A stretch of DNA of 64,000 bases. It comes from Bacteroidia bacterium. GTDB lineage: Bacteria; Bacteroidota; Bacteroidia; Chitinophagales; UBA2359. The notes under the pieces are model-generated. The model was not told where the DNA came from. It saw only the letters and a list, made by a program, of their open reading frames with translations, and did no database searches. The stretch spans positions 54,054-118,053 of the forward strand of contig JAUHXA010000013.1 in NCBI GenBank assembly GCA_030427245.1, read 5' to 3'. Numbering within the stretch: the first letter of the stretch is position 1; the number at the start of each line of letters is the position of its first letter. This document shows positions 1 to 9,091 of this stretch, in pieces. The position numbers were made by a program, and so were the translations under genes.

Positions 1-135
1 GGAAGGGTTTACATTGCCTTGAAAGAAGGAGAGGAGGAAACCATTTGGAATATAGATACTGACGACATTGAAGACCATCCTACTATTACAGACTTCAAAA
101 ACAAGGTATTAGAGGTGATGGATAAACTTCAATAA
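1..135 (+). CDS. 3' end of an unidentified gene (partial)
   Basis: An open frame runs from the first base of the window to a TAA at 133-135. It gives 44 residues, acidic in the middle and ending in KVLEVMDKLQ. The start lies outside the window. The fragment is too short to assign to a family. It converges on the GAF-domain gene, whose stop lies only 5 bases further on, and no terminator hairpin separates the two. Confidence 0.6.
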   Translation, partial: GRVYIALKEGEEETIWNIDTDDIEDHPTITDFKNKVLEVMDKLQ

Positions 136-140
136 TTCCT

Positions 141-2555
141 CTATCCTCCAATGACGCTGACTCTGAGTGCTTTCAGTCCATCTGCTCCTTGAAGTTTTTC
201 CAGTTCCAACTCTTCAATTTCCTCTTCGATGTAACCCTTCAAGTGAAGGTGATGGAGGTACTTTAGGTATTCTTGACGGTCTTTTTCTTGCAGCCAAACG
301 ATGGCAATTTTACCTTTTTGGGTCAGTCGCTCATCTGTGCCTTTGATAAGTGCTTTGTCTATGCGTTTTTTCAGAATTTCGTAGCGGACATTATACGTAC
401 CATCGACATCAAATTTCTTTTCGTCCATGCGAAAGCGAATGCTAAGCGGATTGTTGTACACAAATATCAGCTGTGCCGTTTGTAGAGGGATGGGTAGACT
501 CGGAGCAGTTTTGGCAACCAAACGGGTGATTTCACACATATTGATTAATTGCCAAAGCCGAAAATCTTTGAGATAGAAAGGACTAAAATCCCCATTTTGC
601 AGAATAGACTTGCCCAAGTAAATATTGTATTCCACACCATCTGTTTTGTACTTCTCAAAAAAGTGGGGTAGGATTTTTTGCATTTCAAGGTCGGATTCCT
701 CCAAATAAGCACTCATGGTTTGGTTCAATATTCGCACACTTTCCTCGTATTCCCTTCGACGACAATAGACTATCTTCAATTCTGGGTCCAATATATTGAA
801 GTAGTCGTGAAGTAGTTTTTTGGGTAAATGTGGATGATTCAGAGCCAAATGCTCCAATAAAGGATGAATTTCTTTGTTCAACAATTCAATGATTTGCGAC
901 TCATCACTTGAGACAAAAGCACCCGACTGAAGTCTTTCTAAATGAGATTTAACCTCCAGAAGCTGCATGTCTAAGAGGTGGAAAGATAGTTTTTTTCTGA
1001 AAGTGGTCATGACCTTTTTGACCTGCTCCAAATTGTCTATCAAGTCGGCAGAAATCGCTTCATTGCGTAGAGTAGAAGACCCCACGATGTCGGCTTGTCC
1101 ATAAAGCGGATGAATGTCTTGAAAAACAATGGGTTCTATCATCGCACGACTGCCCATAAGCTGTTTTTGGAACATATAGTTGTAGGCTGCTTCATTGAAT
1201 CTCCAAGCGACACTGGGGTGCATGGAAGTAAATTCCTCCTGTAAAACTCCGATGACCTGTTTTTGAACATCTCTTTGCGTTCGCTCCAATCCTGTTGAAA
1301 AAAGCGAAATAACTCCTTTCAGTTCTTTCACCGTCACAGAAGAAAAAGAATAAGGCTCACTTAGCCCCAATTCAAATATTCCACATATATTACCATCGTT
1401 ATTCACCAAAGGTGCAAGCAATAAGCTCCGAAGCCCATTTTGAAATAAAATGTTTTCGAGTTCTGACCTATTGGGCAAAGCTGCCAAATCGTCAATGATG
1501 ATTACATCATGGCTTTTCAATACTTTTCGATAGGTCTCATTCGCTTGGTAAAATAGGTTGATGTCTTTGGGTTCTCGAATATGTTTGAAGAGACTCCAAG
1601 AGGTACGTTCTTGCCAACCTCCAAAAAGCATCTGTACGCAACCGACTTTCAAGTTGGGAATATTGAGGTAAGAACGAACTTGAAGTTCAATGTTGTTCAA
1701 TATTTTATTTTGACTTTCTACATCTATATAGCCTTCTTCCTCTACCATCAATGCCTTCATATTCGATAGCGTTTCTACGTCTGTCACATCGGTCAGATAG
1801 CCAATGAAAAAGCCTTCAAAAGCAAAATTTTCAGGTGGAATATATTCCAAATAAAGATCTATGTTGTCTGTATTGTTGAGCAGTTCTTGTATTTGAACTT
1901 GACTCAAAGGTTTCAGAGGCTTCAAAGGCTTGGCTTGAATATAGTCCGTTGCCATATTGATTTTATAATGCCGTTCCAACTTTGTTTTTTTATTTCTCAA
2001 AGTCATGGTTTCTGACGGACACATCACCAAATTCTGTCCATAAAACTTATTGAGGACAAAACCAGCAACCTCCAAAGTGAATTTTTCGGAAGCATGACCC
2101 ATATTTTTGCTCGTCACTTTCACCTCCCATTCTTCAGATTCCACCATATCTTGAAATGCTTGGCTGATGAAAACAAAGTTTTTGCTGAAAGGTACGCTCA
2201 CGAACCCAATTTGCTCTTTAAAGAAAAAACTGGGGAATAGTAATTCCAAAACCTCTTCAAAAGCGGGAAAATTGGAGGAAATCTGTTTTTGATCGTTGAT
2301 TTCCTTCAATGCCAACTGTACTTCCTCCATCAAAGCTGTTGCAGCTGCTGCAATACTCGAATGACCATCCATTCCTTTTTTTTGCCATTTGTCCAATAGC
2401 AAGGATAAACTAAATCGAGCTTGATAAAAGAGGTCTTTTTCTTCTTGAAAAAACTGCTCTCTAAATACACGCAAGGGTAAATAAAGAGGCTCATCTGTAG
2501 TTATTTTTGGTTTTGGATTGACCAATGTATCTGTTTCGTTTGCCATAGCTTCCAT
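141..2555 (-). CDS. GAF-domain protein, function unknown
   Basis: This 804-residue protein has no signal peptide or membrane segment, so it is probably cytoplasmic. Around residues 310-430 there is a GAF-like fold: a helix, then strands with a loop like FQNGLRSLLLAPLVNNDGNICGIF, closing with SLFSTGLERT. GAF domains usually bind small ligands such as cyclic nucleotides, or serve as redox or light sensors. The regions on both sides are long, mostly helical and charged, with no kinase, cyclase or HD output domain that I recognise. The start could be residue 1 or the Met at residue 4. It stands alone on this strand, and the next gene is divergent. The GAF call is family knowledge; any signalling role is inference. 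Confidence 0.7.
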   Translation of the reverse strand: MEAMANETDTLVNPKPKITTDEPLYLPLRVFREQFFQEEKDLFYQARFSLSLLLDKWQKKGMDGHSSIAAAATALMEEVQLALKEINDQKQISSNFPAFEEVLELLFPSFFFKEQIGFVSVPFSKNFVFISQAFQDMVESEEWEVKVTSKNMGHASEKFTLEVAGFVLNKFYGQNLVMCPSETMTLRNKKTKLERHYKINMATDYIQAKPLKPLKPLSQVQIQELLNNTDNIDLYLEYIPPENFAFEGFFIGYLTDVTDVETLSNMKALMVEEEGYIDVESQNKILNNIELQVRSYLNIPNLKVGCVQMLFGGWQERTSWSLFKHIREPKDINLFYQANETYRKVLKSHDVIIIDDLAALPNRSELENILFQNGLRSLLLAPLVNNDGNICGIFELGLSEPYSFSSVTVKELKGVISLFSTGLERTQRDVQKQVIGVLQEEFTSMHPSVAWRFNEAAYNYMFQKQLMGSRAMIEPIVFQDIHPLYGQADIVGSSTLRNEAISADLIDNLEQVKKVMTTFRKKLSFHLLDMQLLEVKSHLERLQSGAFVSSDESQIIELLNKEIHPLLEHLALNHPHLPKKLLHDYFNILDPELKIVYCRRREYEESVRILNQTMSAYLEESDLEMQKILPHFFEKYKTDGVEYNIYLGKSILQNGDFSPFYLKDFRLWQLINMCEITRLVAKTAPSLPIPLQTAQLIFVYNNPLSIRFRMDEKKFDVDGTYNVRYEILKKRIDKALIKGTDERLTQKGKIAIVWLQEKDRQEYLKYLHHLHLKGYIEEEIEELELEKLQGADGLKALRVSVIGG

Positions 2556-2811
2556 TTTGATAGTCTATTTTGTAATCAACCAACATCTACAAGTAAATAC
2601 TAGTTCATTCCGACTTTGCAATATTGCCTTTTTAGACTTTTTTAACACACCTTGAAATATAGTGAAAAATGTCCATTATTTTAAAAACCAGACAATGGTT
2701 TGATTTTTTTAAAGTCTTTTTCAGTCTCTTCAATAAAACATTTTTAACTTAAAAAAAGTTATATTTATATCAAAAATATCAATATCCATCTTTTAACTTA
2801 AATTAGAAATA

Positions 2812-3783
2812 ATGACAGAAACGACATCCGTTAATTCAAATGAGCAAAAGAGTAATTTACAGCCTATTCTGATAGTGTTGTTACTGCTCTCTTTGATTGG
2901 GAATGCCTATCTCATGTACAGCAATCAACAGTTGAAATCAAGCACAACTGCTACGATTGACAATTTGGAGATAGAAAAAGCCGATTTGCAAGCAGAGTTT
3001 GAAGGAATGATTGCAGAATTAGACGACTACAAAGAAGAAAACATGGAAATGGATTCTGCTTTGGTCAATATGGAGTCTGAAATAGAAACACAAAAACAAG
3101 AAATTAAAAACTTGTTGAGTAAAGGAAATGCAACTCGTCAAGAACTGAGTCAAGCCAAAAACTTGATTGAATCTCTGCGAATCATCTCCAAAGATTACAA
3201 AGTAAAAGTTGATCAATTGGTGGCAGAAAATGCTTATTTGAACCAAGAGAATACTGGTTTGAAGGACGAAGTTGTTGCTAAAACTGATACAATTGAGCAA
3301 TTGGTGGGCGAAAAAGAAGAACTGACCACCAAAACAACTATTTTAGCTGAACAAAAAGATTTACTTCAAAAGGTCGTCAAAAGAGGTTCGGTGATGATGG
3401 TCAACGATGTTTCGGCTACGGGCATCAAAGTCAGAAACAATGGTAAGGAGACTGAAACCAATAACGAAAAACAAACCGATAAGATTCGAGTGTGTTTTGA
3501 TCTAATGCCGAATCCGATTGCGGATGCTGGCTCAAAAGACATCTTGGCTCGAATCGTTGGGCCTGGAGGAACAACTTTGGCCCTTTCAGGTACATCGTTT
3601 AAAAATGCGGAATCGGGTGAAGAGACACAATACACGACCAAAACGGTGGTTGCCTTTAATGGAGATCGTGAAAAACACTGTATGTATTGGGAACAAAATA
3701 CGCCTTTCTCAAAGGGGCTTTATACTACCGAATTGTACCATGATGGTTATTGGATTGGTCAGACGAGTTTTGAATTGAAGTAA
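2812..3783 (+). CDS. Single-pass membrane protein with a long coiled coil
   Basis: This 323-residue protein has a short polar N-terminus, one transmembrane helix at about residues 19-36 (PILIVLLLLSLIGNAYLMY) and then about 150 residues of heptad-rich coiled coil (LEIEKADLQAEFEGM onwards). A compact beta-rich C-terminal domain of about 120 residues follows, containing KIRVCFDLMPNP and ending in YHDGYWIGQTSFELK. The coiled coil and C-terminal domain should lie in the periplasm. I know similar proteins only as conserved hypotheticals of Bacteroidota and do not assign a function. It is divergent from the GAF gene. A rho-independent hairpin about 90 bases downstream ends the unit. Confidence 0.7.
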   Translation: MTETTSVNSNEQKSNLQPILIVLLLLSLIGNAYLMYSNQQLKSSTTATIDNLEIEKADLQAEFEGMIAELDDYKEENMEMDSALVNMESEIETQKQEIKNLLSKGNATRQELSQAKNLIESLRIISKDYKVKVDQLVAENAYLNQENTGLKDEVVAKTDTIEQLVGEKEELTTKTTILAEQKDLLQKVVKRGSVMMVNDVSATGIKVRNNGKETETNNEKQTDKIRVCFDLMPNPIADAGSKDILARIVGPGGTTLALSGTSFKNAESGEETQYTTKTVVAFNGDREKHCMYWEQNTPFSKGLYTTELYHDGYWIGQTSFELK

Positions 3784-3871
3784 TGATTGGAAGTAATTCC
3801 TTTAGAATTGAAGAAAGAAGAGAAATAATAAAGAACCTTCAATTTTAAACACAAAGTTCAAATGTAAAGTG

Positions 3872-3903
3872 GGCAGTTATCTATTTGATAGCTGCCTTTT
3901 TTT
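3872..3903 (+). terminator. Rho-independent terminator
   Basis: GGCAGTTATC (3872-3881) pairs with GATAGCTGCC (3887-3896) across a 5-base loop, with one G-T pair, and a run of seven T follows. It lies downstream of the coiled-coil membrane protein gene and marks the left edge of the AT-rich accessory patch. Confidence 0.8.
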
Positions 3904-4268
3904 AATCCGTTCACAAAACTCATCTTACTTTTAAATTAATTGAACTTTGATTAGGTAAATCTTTTTTTGAACTCTGCTCTAATTGACAAGGTTATGATTG
4001 ATAGTTGGTTGTGAAATGATTAGTGAAAGCTTGATTTAGAAATAGATTAGTTTAACAAAATGGTCGTTTAATTAAACTCACTCTTTATAAAACCAAATTG
4101 AGTATGAAAAAATGCAGGTCTTATTCGTTAGTACCCAGCTTTGCAGTTCTACTTACTTTAGTACTTGAGTCACCCCAAACCACCTTGCAACTTACTAATA
4201 GTTCGAGTCGTCATTCCCCTTATAAAAGATTTTCACTTTGGACATCTTGCTTTCACTTCACAAAATCA

Positions 4269-4302
4269 AACGATTAGTTAGGTAGTAAACTAAACAATCG
4301 TT
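4269..4302. repeat. Imperfect inverted repeat upstream of the 5'-nucleotidase
   Basis: AACGATT (4269-4275) pairs with AATCGTT (4296-4302), and inside it TTAGTT (4274-4279) pairs with AACTAA (4288-4293), giving a bulged hairpin. No T-run follows, so it is not a typical terminator. It could be an operator or the folded end of a mobile cassette. It lies about 55 bases before the start codon. Confidence 0.4.
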
Positions 4303-4318
4303 ATATTTACCATTCAAA

Positions 4319-4335
4319 GCGCACCATAATGTGTA
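4319..4335. repeat. Left copy of a degenerate direct repeat flanking the nucleotidase gene
   Basis: GCGCACCATAATGTGTA here resembles GGCTACAGCAATGTTGTA at 5291-5308: both have a C-(T/A)AC core followed by AATGT and GTA. The two copies bracket exactly one gene. Similar motifs next to single accessory genes in Bacteroidota come to mind, but I cannot confirm this without a search. Confidence 0.3.
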
Positions 4336-4356
4336 GTCAAGTAAAAAAATAAAAGA

Positions 4357-5286
4357 ATGCCAGTAGACTTTTCAGATATTTTAGTCATAGGAGTTTCGTC
4401 AAGAGCACTCTTCAATTTAGAAGAAGAAAATGCTGTATTTGAAAAGGAAGGAATAAGCGGATATAGAAAATATCAACAAGAAAGAGAAAATGACCCGTTA
4501 GACTCAGGTACAGCCTTTGTTTTGGTGAAAAGTTTACTTGAACTCAACAATCAGGCAGATAAAAGAATAGTTGAGGTTGTTGTGATGTCAAGAAATAGTC
4601 CAGAAACAGGTGTTAGGATGTTAAACTCGATTGAAAATTATGAGTTAGATATAACAAGATTAGCTTTGACTGGAGGAGAACCACTGGCACCATATATTGA
4701 AGCCTACAATGTTGATTTGTTTTTATCTAAAGACGATAAAGATGTTCAAACTGTAATAGATTCAAGAGCCTCCGCAGCGGCAACAATTTATGAACCACCT
4801 AAAGAGTTCAACCCAAAGGACAACCGAGTGAAAATCGCTTTCGATGCAGATGCCGTGCTCTTTTCAGAAGACTCAGAATATCGTTATAAAACTGAAGGAA
4901 TGGATGCATTCCATAAGTATGAATCTGAACATGTTGACGACCCGTTAAAAGAAGGTCCTTTTGCTAAACTATTAATGAAGCTTTCAAAAATTCAGGAACA
5001 TTTACCTACCAGCATTGAATTGACTCCATTGCGACTTTCCATTGTTACTGCACGAAATGCTCCATCACATATGAGAGTTATTAAAACTTTGAGAAAATGG
5101 GGAGTATATGTTGATGAAGCCCATTTCTTAGGTGGATTATCAAAAGATAAAGTTCTTAAAGCTTTTGGTGCTCATATATTTTTTGATGACCAGGAAACTC
5201 ATTTAGAAGCAACAAGTAAAGTAGTTCCTTCAGGAAAAGTACCTTATAGCTCTGATTCAAAAATGCAAGAAATAAAGAAGATATAG
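4357..5286 (+). CDS. Cytosolic 5'-nucleotidase, cN-I type
   Basis: This 309-residue protein matches the 5'-nucleotidase family PF06189 (EC 3.1.3.5 type), which removes phosphate from nucleoside monophosphates in the cytosol. The HAD-like nucleophile motif is clear: FDADAVLF, with Asp163 and Asp165. SIVTARNAP supplies motif II and FFDDQ the late acidic motif. The two halves are related. The FEKEGISGYRKY...DPL pattern near residue 27 recurs as YKTEGMDAFHKY...DPL near residue 177, and MSRNSPETG recurs as TARNAPSHM, but the N-terminal half lacks the DxD. It lies in an AT-rich patch, flanked by degenerate direct repeats, 83 bases before the DUF262 gene. Members of this family often sit in accessory regions. 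Confidence 0.82.
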   Translation: MPVDFSDILVIGVSSRALFNLEEENAVFEKEGISGYRKYQQERENDPLDSGTAFVLVKSLLELNNQADKRIVEVVVMSRNSPETGVRMLNSIENYELDITRLALTGGEPLAPYIEAYNVDLFLSKDDKDVQTVIDSRASAAATIYEPPKEFNPKDNRVKIAFDADAVLFSEDSEYRYKTEGMDAFHKYESEHVDDPLKEGPFAKLLMKLSKIQEHLPTSIELTPLRLSIVTARNAPSHMRVIKTLRKWGVYVDEAHFLGGLSKDKVLKAFGAHIFFDDQETHLEATSKVVPSGKVPYSSDSKMQEIKKI

Positions 5287-5290
5287 AACT

Positions 5291-5308
5291 GGCTACAGCA
5301 ATGTTGTA
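5291..5308. repeat. Right copy of the degenerate direct repeat
   Basis: GGCTACAGCAATGTTGTA starts five bases after the nucleotidase stop codon. It is the partner of the motif at 4319-4335. Together they would delimit a single-gene unit of about 0.98 kb. Confidence 0.3.
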
Positions 5309-5369
5309 AAATAGTGCGATACAAAATTATTTAAAATATTATTGTACAATTAATTATAAAAATAACAAA

Positions 5370-6977
5370 ATGAGAAGGAAGTATAAAGATCCAAAACCTG
5401 ATATTTTAAGAATTGAAGAATTAGTATTAGGGGTCAAATCTGGTGATATTAAATTACCGAAATTTCAAAGACCTTTTGTTTGGACAAAAAATGATATAAT
5501 TAAGTTATGGGATAGTATCTATAATGGTTATCCAATTGGTAGTGTTTTATTATGGTTGACACATGAAAAATTAGCAAGTGAAAGAGAGATTGCGGATTTA
5601 GAGATAAACCAAAGAGAGGAAGAATATCCTACAAATTATGTACTTGATGGACAGCAAAGATTATCTTCATTATGTGGACCTTTATTTTGGATAGGGAAGA
5701 ACATGAAAAGTCCATGGAATATAGTTTTTGATTTAGACAAAGAAAAATTCATATATCATAACGGTATCGATAGAGTTTCATTATTTCCATTAAATAAATT
5801 ACTTGATACTCGAGATTTCAATAAACAATGCTCAGCATTTGAATCTGCTGGGGATAAAGCTGAGAAGTATTATACTAATGCAAATAGACTTCTTAATTCT
5901 ATTAAAGATTACAAAATTGCAGCAGTTAAGATTGGTGATATGAAATTAAGTGAAGTTGCCCCTATCTTTGAAAGAATAAATAGTTCTGGCAGACAATTAA
6001 CAATGGTAGATTTAATGAGAGCTGCTACATGGAAAGGAGGATTTGACTTAAATAATGCAATAAAATCTGTTAAAGAAGCTTGTGAAAGGAAGAATTTTGA
6101 AGATATAAAAGAAACCCACATATTAAGAAGTATATCTGCGTGCGTTGGGTTAGGAATTCATAAAGAAGATATTGATAAATTAAGGGACTGTACCTCTGAT
6201 GAATTAAAATTAGCAGCAATAAAATCTGTTGATGCTTACCAACTTGCAGTTGATTTTTTAACAAGCGAGTTGCCATTACCATCAATAAGTTATCTTCCAT
6301 ATGCACTACAACTAACCTATTTAGTTGAATATTTTAATATCAACTCTGACCCCAATATACATGAAAGAGAACAACTAAAAAATTGGTTTTGGAAAACATC
6401 CTTTACAGGTCATTTCGGACGAGCAAACACAGGATTAATTACAAAAAATTTATCGTATATACGAGATTTTGCAACTGGCAAAATTGACACTATACCAGTT
6501 GAAGAAAAAGTCAACTTTAAGGGGTTTACACTGGATAGTTTTGTTCTTAATAAAGCTTCGAGTTTAACTTATGCTTTATTATTAGGTGAACAGAAGCCTC
6601 TTAGTCTTTTAAATGGTGGAGCAATTAATTTAAAACGAGCACTTGCATATACAAATAAACTTGAATTTCATCACATTTTTCCAAAGGCATACCTCAAAGA
6701 TTTAAAGTTTTCAAAAGTGCAAATAAATTATCACTCTAATATATGTATGCTTAATTTAACTAATAATCGTGAAATATCAAATGCTAAGCCTTCAATTTAT
6801 TTTAGAGAGATAGAAAAGAGAATAGGAGACAAACTTGAAATAGTGTTAAAAAGTAATTTTATGAACCTTAAAGCTTTTGAGGCTGGATTAAAAAATGACT
6901 ATGAAGGTTTTATTGAAATAAGAAAAGATTTGATATCTGAAGGAATAAAAAATCTTGTAGATGATGAAGTAATTTAA
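5370..6977 (+). CDS. DUF262 protein with C-terminal HNH motif (GmrSD-like nuclease)
   Basis: This 535-residue protein has an N-terminal DUF262 (GmrS/ParB-like NTPase) domain: KLPKFQRPFVWTKNDIIKLWDSI, with the diagnostic VLDGQQRLSSL at residues 91-101. A helical middle follows, and near residue 434 there is an HNH/DUF1524-type motif, LEFHHIFPKAYL, with a later N-rich segment (INYHSNICMLNLTNN). The layout is that of one-chain GmrSD type IV restriction enzymes, which cut modified (glucosylated) phage DNA using NTP. No separate GmrD gene is adjacent, consistent with fusion. Base composition and codon use are much more AT-rich than in nearby housekeeping genes, which suggests transfer. An antiphage role is inferred from the family; its target is unknown. 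Confidence 0.82.
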   Translation: MRRKYKDPKPDILRIEELVLGVKSGDIKLPKFQRPFVWTKNDIIKLWDSIYNGYPIGSVLLWLTHEKLASEREIADLEINQREEEYPTNYVLDGQQRLSSLCGPLFWIGKNMKSPWNIVFDLDKEKFIYHNGIDRVSLFPLNKLLDTRDFNKQCSAFESAGDKAEKYYTNANRLLNSIKDYKIAAVKIGDMKLSEVAPIFERINSSGRQLTMVDLMRAATWKGGFDLNNAIKSVKEACERKNFEDIKETHILRSISACVGLGIHKEDIDKLRDCTSDELKLAAIKSVDAYQLAVDFLTSELPLPSISYLPYALQLTYLVEYFNINSDPNIHEREQLKNWFWKTSFTGHFGRANTGLITKNLSYIRDFATGKIDTIPVEEKVNFKGFTLDSFVLNKASSLTYALLLGEQKPLSLLNGGAINLKRALAYTNKLEFHHIFPKAYLKDLKFSKVQINYHSNICMLNLTNNREISNAKPSIYFREIEKRIGDKLEIVLKSNFMNLKAFEAGLKNDYEGFIEIRKDLISEGIKNLVDDEVI

Positions 6978-7141
6978 AAACTTTTAAGAAAAGTTCAAAA
7001 AAACGAGCATTTTACTGAACAAAAATCTCCAGATAATATCTTTCCATTAGAGTATGCTGAGTATCTATGATAGTCAAATTATCCCGAATCCATGTTCTAT
7101 CTCTAAAAATGTTTGGAGAGAAATTTTAAAAGAAGCTCAAA

Positions 7142-7182
7142 AAACGAAGAGAGATATTCCAATAAAATATCTCTCTTCGTTT
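7142..7182. terminator. Strong bidirectional terminator
   Basis: A perfect 17-base stem pairs 7142-7158 (AAACGAAGAGAGATATT) with 7166-7182 across a 7-base loop. It serves the DUF262 gene on + and the FadL-like gene on -, and marks the right edge of the AT-rich patch. Confidence 0.85.
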
Positions 7183-7214
7183 ATACCTATCTATCTTCAA
7201 AAAAGTTAAAAAAC

Positions 7215-8675
7215 TCAAAACCTAAACCCAACCGTCAGCGCCAAATTTGCGGTTGTATTCTTCAAACTTGCCGTAGGAACGACTCTATCATTCAAGGTAT
7301 AAGGTTGGTAGAAACTGTCGTAGAAGCTATAGACATATCCCAAATCTGCGTAAATATCGTTTCCTCTAATTCCAAAACCTGCGGTAATGCTTTTGCGAGC
7401 CGTACTACTTTCGGCATTGGCAAAAGGAGTGCCATTGTAGGCAAAACCTCCTCGAATTCGGAAAATATCCAAAGCCAATTCTCCGCCTACTCGAATGTTG
7501 GAAGTCGATTGGAAATTTTGGTTGATTTCTTGGTTCAAATCACTGAAAAACAATCGGTCTCCACTATTGCCGCTATCATAGGTAAATTCCATGTTGCTGT
7601 AATCCAAAAATTCGTAATCTACAGAGATGAATCCTTTTTTGGCGATAATAGCAGAAGCGCTTAAAACGGCTTTCCACGGTGACTTCAAATCGTAAGCAAA
7701 CGAACCAAAAGGCGACTCTTCACTGTAACTATCACTCGCAAATTCGGAAGAAAGCACACTATCAAAATTTTCGTCAAAGGACATCAAAGTAGGAGTGTGA
7801 ACGGCTGCTCCTACTCTAAAAGTCTCGTCAATGCGGTAAATCGCTCCAAATTTGGCATTGATGCCTACGCCTGTCGTCTCCAAATATTCTGACAATTGGA
7901 AGCTTTCAAAATCAGTTGAGGCATTGTCGTCGTCTTCGGTATAGATTTTTTCCTGTTGGTAGCGAGCAATCGGAATACCAATCGTTGCACCTACGTAGAG
8001 TTTGTCTTTGTAGTTCCCTGCAATTGCCATTAAAAATTCATCAACTGCACCTTTGGTAGTTGTAAATTCTCGTTGATTGACATTACCCAATGCACTCACA
8101 TAGTCGTCGGCTTCAGTATCTGCAATGGGATCTATCAAATAAGTCCAATATGCCAAGCCCGCACCAAAAGGTAACTCGTCCAACAAATCTGCTTCTGCAA
8201 TCCCCTGAGCATCTTCGGCATAAGCTTCGGTCAAGGAAGTAGAACTGTTGATGCTTTCGATGATGCTTCGATTGTGAAAATTTTGAGTGCGGTTGTAACC
8301 TAATGCAAAATTGACAGCCTTCCAATTTTTTCCGTCTCTATACTTGTTGTTGGAGAATACTACACCTAGGTTTCCGATATTGAAGTTGTTGTAGTTATCT
8401 GTTGTTAGGTTATCTTGATAGGTGCTTTCGGTTTCGGTGAAGCTCAAAGTAGGAGTGATGACCAATTCTCCTCTTTGGTAAATGCCCAAACCTGCGGGAT
8501 TGACTCCTATTGAAGTGAAATCTCCTCCCAAAGAACCCGTTGCTCCTGCAATGCCAATTCCCCTTGCAGTTCCTCCCAGATTGGTTTGGCTGTATCGCAG
8601 TGCGTCCGTTGTTGACTGTCCGAAAGCTAAGCTAAAACTTAGTAAGCCAACGATATATAAAAGAATAGTTTTCAT
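7215..8675 (-). CDS. OmpP1/FadL-family outer-membrane protein
   Basis: This 486-residue beta-barrel precursor has a Sec signal peptide ending near LAFGQ (residues 1-20). The N-terminal hallmark of the Bacteroidota FadL/OmpP1 relatives follows: ALRYSQTNLGGTARGIGIAG and then GVNPAGLGIYQRGE. Many amphipathic strands lead to a C-terminal strand ending LTVGFRF, with the final aromatic residue expected for BAM-dependent insertion. FadL-type proteins move hydrophobic compounds across the outer membrane; some Bacteroidota homologues are labelled hemin receptors without strong proof. The substrate here is not known. It is monocistronic, with the convergent terminator at 7142-7182. Confidence 0.8.
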   Translation of the reverse strand: MKTILLYIVGLLSFSLAFGQSTTDALRYSQTNLGGTARGIGIAGATGSLGGDFTSIGVNPAGLGIYQRGELVITPTLSFTETESTYQDNLTTDNYNNFNIGNLGVVFSNNKYRDGKNWKAVNFALGYNRTQNFHNRSIIESINSSTSLTEAYAEDAQGIAEADLLDELPFGAGLAYWTYLIDPIADTEADDYVSALGNVNQREFTTTKGAVDEFLMAIAGNYKDKLYVGATIGIPIARYQQEKIYTEDDDNASTDFESFQLSEYLETTGVGINAKFGAIYRIDETFRVGAAVHTPTLMSFDENFDSVLSSEFASDSYSEESPFGSFAYDLKSPWKAVLSASAIIAKKGFISVDYEFLDYSNMEFTYDSGNSGDRLFFSDLNQEINQNFQSTSNIRVGGELALDIFRIRGGFAYNGTPFANAESSTARKSITAGFGIRGNDIYADLGYVYSFYDSFYQPYTLNDRVVPTASLKNTTANLALTVGFRF

Positions 8676-8813
8676 TGTTTTGATTTTTAGTTTTAAAAAA
8701 AAGACTTCTTACCTCTCTATTGAAAGGGTGATAAGAAGTCTATAAACAGTCGAAATCAAATTTTAAGTTCAAATACAATTAAGCAAACTCAAATTTAATT
8801 TTATGTCAGATTA

Positions 8814-8996
8814 AATACACTGTTTCAGAAATTTATTCACATTAAACAATGACTAAAATTCTCAAATCACATCCCCCTAAATCCCCCTTCAAAGGGGGAC
8901 TTGCCTCACTATCAGTGAATTCCCCCTTTGAAGGGGGCGAGGGGGATGTTACGTCAGTCTTGAGTCATCATTAAATTACTTTTGAAACAGTGTATT
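8814..8996. repeat. MITE-like palindromic element, about 183 bp
   Basis: The outer 13-base inverted repeats match exactly: AATACACTGTTTC (8814-8826) and GAAACAGTGTATT (8984-8996). The centre (8869-8950) is a long C-rich/G-rich palindrome containing CCCCCTTCAAAGGGGG and then CCCCCTTTGAAGGGGG, flanked by ACATCCCCCT and GGGGGATGT. There is no coding capacity. This is the form of a small non-autonomous or REP-like element. It lies between two genes on the minus strand. A related but smaller hairpin occurs at 36400-36480. Confidence 0.65.
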
Positions 8997-9091
8997 AAAG
9001 TAGTTGGACAAAAATAATTTTCGATTTGAAAAAGAACAATCAAGATACCGAAGTCTAACCTCTCGTTTTCCATCCTGTCTTTTTACATAAT

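Larger units (their letters stand above)
3904..4356. other. Non-coding AT-rich spacer before the nucleotidase gene
   Basis: No convincing gene is visible in this stretch of about 450 bases. A 57-codon frame (4104-4277) starts MKKCRSYSLVPSFAVLLTLV but looks like nothing I know and is probably chance. The right end holds an imperfect hairpin (4269-4302) and a short motif (4319-4335) that recurs in degenerate form after the nucleotidase gene. The composition suggests recently acquired DNA. Confidence 0.4.

Noticed and set aside
4104..4277. 57-codon frame with a hydrophobic N-terminus before the nucleotidase gene
   Set aside because: No similarity that I recognise, no promoter match, and the region looks like non-coding spacer. 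It is not reported as a gene.
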